From: Myxococcota bacterium
GTDB taxonomy: Bacteria; Myxococcota_A; UBA9160; SMWR01
Assembly (NCBI GenBank): GCA_039030075.1
Contig: JBCCEW010000021.1
Location: 1 to 64,000, forward strand
Direction: 5' to 3'
DNA length: 64,000 nucleotides
Part shown: piece by piece, positions 61,278 through 64,000 of the stretch
How the letters are laid out: every line of letters begins with the position of its first letter
How positions within the stretch are numbered: the first letter of the stretch is position 1
Translations under genes and position numbers: made by a program
The notes under the pieces: model-generated
Told to the model about the DNA's origin: nothing
The model's database searches: none
The model's input: the letters and a program-made list of their open reading frames with translations, nothing else

Positions 61278-63068
61278 ATGGAGACGACGAGGACTTTTCG
61301 ATTGGTGATCGCGAATCCCCACACCCCGATGCTCCGCGCCGCGCTGGCGGTCGGCGGCCTGCTGGCCGCCCTGGGCACGGGGTGCGCATCATTCGCACCG
61401 GCCGTCGAGGGCCCGGGGCGCGAGGTACGCCCCGGTGCACCGCCGGAATACGACGTGCTGGTGTTCCACCACCACCTGTCGGAAGGGCGGATGCCCGAGG
61501 CGTTGGCCGCCCTCGAGCGCGCCGTGGCCAAGGACGACGAGTCCGCCTACCTGCACCGCCTGCTCGGCGAGCTCCTCGCCCGCAACAACGAACTCGACCG
61601 CGCCGTCGAGCACGCCCAGCAGGCGTACGAGCTCGCGCCCGAGGACCCGGACGTCACCGGCTTCCTCGCCCAGCTCTACCGGATCCAGAAGAACCGTTCC
61701 GGTGCCGAGGCCCTGCTCCTCGACGAGGAAGGTGCGCCGATCAACGCGGATGCCGCGTTCTCGCTGTACCAGCTCTACCTCGAACAGGAAGACTTCGAGG
61801 CCGCACTGGCGATCGGTCAGTGGATGGCCGACGACGACCCCGGTGAGCTCCGCGGTTGGCTCGCAGTGGCGAACGCGCATCAGCGCATGGGTCGTCCGAA
61901 GGAGGCCGAGGCGGCGCTCCGGCGTTCCTTGGACGTCGCGCCGAGCAACCTGCGCGTGTACGGATTGTTGGCCCGCTCGATGCGCGAGCGCGGCGACCCG
62001 GAAGGGGCGATCGCCGTCTACCGGGAGATGCTCGCCCAGGAGCCCGACGACCACGGCACGCTCGTGGCACTTGCGGAAGCCCAGATGGGCGACGACGACC
62101 TCGAAGGCGCGATCGAGACCTTCGAGCGCATCGAGGCGAGCTACCCCAACGACCTGCAGTCGGTGACCCGACTCGGGTTCCTCTACTACGAGGCACGCCG
62201 CACCGAGGACGCGATCGAGCGCTTCGGTCGCGTCCTCGAGCGCTCGCCCCGTCAGCACGAGGTCGCCTTCTTCTACGGGGTTGCCCAGCGGCAGGTCGGC
62301 AACGAGAAGGCGGCCGAGCCCGCACTGGCCGGCATTCCGGCACACCACGAGTACTACGCCCAGGCCCGCACCCAGCTCGCGGCGATCCACGAACGTCACG
62401 GTCGCTACGGGGAAGCCCTGGTCGAGATCGAGCGGGCGCTCGAGGCCGAGCCGAGCCGCCAACTCGAGCTCTACAGCGCCACGCTGCGCTCGAAGACCGG
62501 CGACTTCGAAGGCGCGGTCGCCTATCTCGAGAACCTGCTGCGCGACTCGCCCGACGACGACGAGCTGCTCTACAACCTCGGCGTCGTCTACGAGGAAGGT
62601 GACCGCACCGAGGAAGCGATCGAGTTCATGGAGCGCGCGCTCCAGATCAACCCCGAGAACGCAGACGCGCTGAACTTCATCGGCTACGTGTGGGCCGAGC
62701 GCGGCGAAAACCTCGAGCAGGCCGAGGAGTACATCGTGCGGGCCCTCGAAGTGAGTCCGGACAACGGGTTCATCGTCGACAGTCTGGGTTGGGTCTACTA
62801 CATGCGCGCGCGTCCGTTGATCGAGTCGGGCAAAGTCGTGGCGGGACGGAGATGGTTGAAGCGCGCGCTTTCGGAACTCGAGCGCGCGAACGAACTCACT
62901 GGCGGTGACCCGGTGATTTCCGAGCATCTAGGCGATGCCTATCTCCTCCTGGACCAGCGCCGCCGCGCCCTCGACAAGTTCGAGGAGGCCGCGCTGATGG
63001 GCCCGCGCCCCGACGAGCAACCGCACCTGCACGAGAAGCTGGAAACCCTGCGACGCGAGTTCGAATAG
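61278..63068 (+). CDS. TPR-repeat lipoprotein
   Basis: A 596-residue protein from ATG 61278, or 579 from ATG 61329, which gives a shorter signal peptide (LRAALAVGGLLAALGTGC, lipobox Cys). About ten tetratricopeptide repeats fill most of the rest; clear ones include LYNLGVVYEEGDRTEEAIEF and DALNFIGYVWAERGENLEQA. The last repeats resemble the TPR proteins encoded beside LolB-like lipoproteins in other proteobacteria. It probably scaffolds envelope assembly. The next gene starts two bases later. Confidence 0.85.
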   Translation: METTRTFRLVIANPHTPMLRAALAVGGLLAALGTGCASFAPAVEGPGREVRPGAPPEYDVLVFHHHLSEGRMPEALAALERAVAKDDESAYLHRLLGELLARNNELDRAVEHAQQAYELAPEDPDVTGFLAQLYRIQKNRSGAEALLLDEEGAPINADAAFSLYQLYLEQEDFEAALAIGQWMADDDPGELRGWLAVANAHQRMGRPKEAEAALRRSLDVAPSNLRVYGLLARSMRERGDPEGAIAVYREMLAQEPDDHGTLVALAEAQMGDDDLEGAIETFERIEASYPNDLQSVTRLGFLYYEARRTEDAIERFGRVLERSPRQHEVAFFYGVAQRQVGNEKAAEPALAGIPAHHEYYAQARTQLAAIHERHGRYGEALVEIERALEAEPSRQLELYSATLRSKTGDFEGAVAYLENLLRDSPDDDELLYNLGVVYEEGDRTEEAIEFMERALQINPENADALNFIGYVWAERGENLEQAEEYIVRALEVSPDNGFIVDSLGWVYYMRARPLIESGKVVAGRRWLKRALSELERANELTGGDPVISEHLGDAYLLLDQRRRALDKFEEAALMGPRPDEQPHLHEKLETLRREFE

Positions 63069-63070
63069 GC

Positions 63071-63886
63071 GTGCGCGCACGGGCGCTCGGGGGGGCTCTG
63101 TTGGTCTTGGCGATGGGATGCGCGTCCCTCACGCCACGTGTCCCCCTGTCGCCGGATGACCCGCGGCCTGCATCGCTTCTCGAGAGCTGGAAGTCGCGGG
63201 CCGCCGAGCGCGACGCCCTGCAGGCGCTCGCGCGCTTCGCGGTCGACGCGCCCGGGTCGGGCATCGGCGGCGAAGATCTCGCCCTCCGCATCAAGCAGCG
63301 CGTCTGGTTGGCGCGTCCCGCCAGTCTCCGGGTCGAAGTGCTCGGCTTCCTCGGAACGACCCTGGCCGTGTTGACGACCGACGGTGAGGAGTACGCGCTG
63401 CTCCAGGCCGAAGATCGGCGCTTCGATTCCGGCCCCGTCTACGACGGACTCCTGTGGGACGCGGCTCGCCTCGACCTCACGCCCGAAGAGGCCGTCGAGG
63501 TGATGCTCGGCGCGCCCCAGCCCGACGCCGATCTCGTGCGCGGCCGTGCGTTCGCCGAGGACGATCGGGTTGCGATCGAATTGCTCGACGCGGACGGTGC
63601 CGTGCGCCGGGTGGTCGTGTTCGGGGCCGACGGCCTGCTCGTGCGACTAGAAGAGCGCGGTCGCGATGGCGCGCGCCCGTGGCGCGCTCACTTCGACGAC
63701 TACATCGAGGTCGCGGGCGTGCCGTTCGCACGCGATGTCTCTCTCGAGAGTGCCTCCGACGCTCGGGTCGTGGTGCGTCTCAGCGACGTGCAGCTCAACC
63801 CGCGCCTCGAACCCGAACTCTTCCAGCTGGCGCCGCCGTCCGAATCCGACGCGCGCGCCGTCCCACCAGAAGGGAACCGGGGATGA
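63071..63886 (+). CDS. LolB/DUF4292-like outer-membrane lipoprotein
   Basis: A 271-residue GTG-start lipoprotein with lipobox LAMGC. The body has a beta-rich pattern of alternating strands (RIKQRVWLARPASLRVEVLG, then TTLAVLTTDGEEYALLQAED) that fits the LolA/LolB half-barrel that binds lipid. DUF4292 is the closest family label. It may receive lipoproteins or bind another lipid at the outer membrane; no LolA is in the window. The stop overlaps the next gene as ATGA. Confidence 0.7.
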   Translation: MRARALGGALLVLAMGCASLTPRVPLSPDDPRPASLLESWKSRAAERDALQALARFAVDAPGSGIGGEDLALRIKQRVWLARPASLRVEVLGFLGTTLAVLTTDGEEYALLQAEDRRFDSGPVYDGLLWDAARLDLTPEEAVEVMLGAPQPDADLVRGRAFAEDDRVAIELLDADGAVRRVVVFGADGLLVRLEERGRDGARPWRAHFDDYIEVAGVPFARDVSLESASDARVVVRLSDVQLNPRLEPELFQLAPPSESDARAVPPEGNRG

Positions 63887-64000
63887 GCCGAGGGCGCTTC
63901 GGGGGGAGGGCGCTCGGCTGGGGATGCCTGTTCGGCGTCACGCTGGCGTTCGTGGCGTGCACGAACAACCCGTACCCGGACTCGGACGACGGCGTGAAGG
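63883..64000 (+). CDS. Start of a probable peptide-type ABC transporter substrate-binding lipoprotein
   Basis: Only 39 codons are present: a signal peptide with Cys in FVACTNNP and the segment NNPYPDSDDGVK. That short motif recalls the N-terminus of family 5 (OppA-like) solute-binding proteins, but the fragment is too short to prove it. It overlaps the LolB-like gene by four bases. Confidence 0.5.
   Translation, partial: MSRGRFGGRALGWGCLFGVTLAFVACTNNPYPDSDDGVK

Overview
This is a G+C-rich, densely packed bacterial chromosome segment. It has no rRNA or tRNA genes, CRISPR arrays, insertion sequences, phage genes or plasmid genes that I can see. The gene families point to a deltaproteobacterial-grade organism: a tandem ArsA-like ATPase pair next to PhaR, a Cys-type CcmE, and an ftsEX operon headed by a short unknown protein I associate with myxobacteria. 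Myxococcota or a related uncultivated lineage is my best guess, but the window holds no taxonomic marker that settles it. Start codons are often GTG or TTG, and neighbouring genes very often overlap by 1-8 bases (ATGA, GTGA, TTGA, TGATG), which marks many tight operons.

Region by region. 1-9008: the end of a probable SDR-family gene and a PlsC-like acyltransferase; a Coq4 gene divergent from a TetR regulator, with two regularly spaced operator-like palindromes between them; a leftward operon of two ArsA-like ATPases, an unknown protein and PhaR; a zinc-ribbon membrane protein, a lone TatA and a DsbA-like lipoprotein. 9286-13911: a leftward cluster made of a MerR regulator, a ParA ATPase fused to a CBM48/AMPK-type glycogen-binding domain, a degenerate ParA-like protein, an unknown protein, an ECF sigma factor and a hydrolase-like protein lacking its nucleophile. 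I consider this cluster the most novel part of the window. 14096-23388: a 2-phosphoglycerate kinase-like protein with two ATP-cones, an M48 lipoprotein protease, an AAA/VWA pair coupled to SppA and TrmB, RlmN and a phosphoesterase. 23446-33724: an MltD-like transglycosylase and Ffh (leftward), then a mini biotin carrier, a GNAT protein, an SDR enzyme, PlsB, HisG and a Nudix protein (rightward).

33721-45233: a leftward zinc-ribbon protein with a long 530-base upstream region; a cytochrome c maturation cluster (ccmE, ccmF, an unknown 593-residue protein, ccmA, ccmB) with the Cys-type CcmE of the variant System I; an aminotransferase and EngB (rightward); and a leftward DUF4124-cofD-cofC-cofE operon for coenzyme F420. 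45420-57963: a propeller protein coupled to a PEP-CTERM lamin-tail protein; a methyltransferase; a division operon (unknown 190-residue protein, FtsE, FtsX, EnvC-like activator) followed by a CtpA protease; then the classic xseA-xseB-ispA-dxs series. 57999-64000: TlyA, an A-type Fe-S carrier, cysteine desulfurase, APS kinase preceded by three 17-base repeats, a TPR lipoprotein, a LolB-like lipoprotein and the start of a probable peptide-binding lipoprotein.

Together the genes cover envelope and lipid synthesis (PlsB, PlsC-like, FtsEX-EnvC, MltD, LolB-like), respiratory cofactors (Coq4, Ccm, F420, Fe-S, isoprenoids) and housekeeping RNA and protein functions. All function calls rest on motifs read by eye; no database search was possible.
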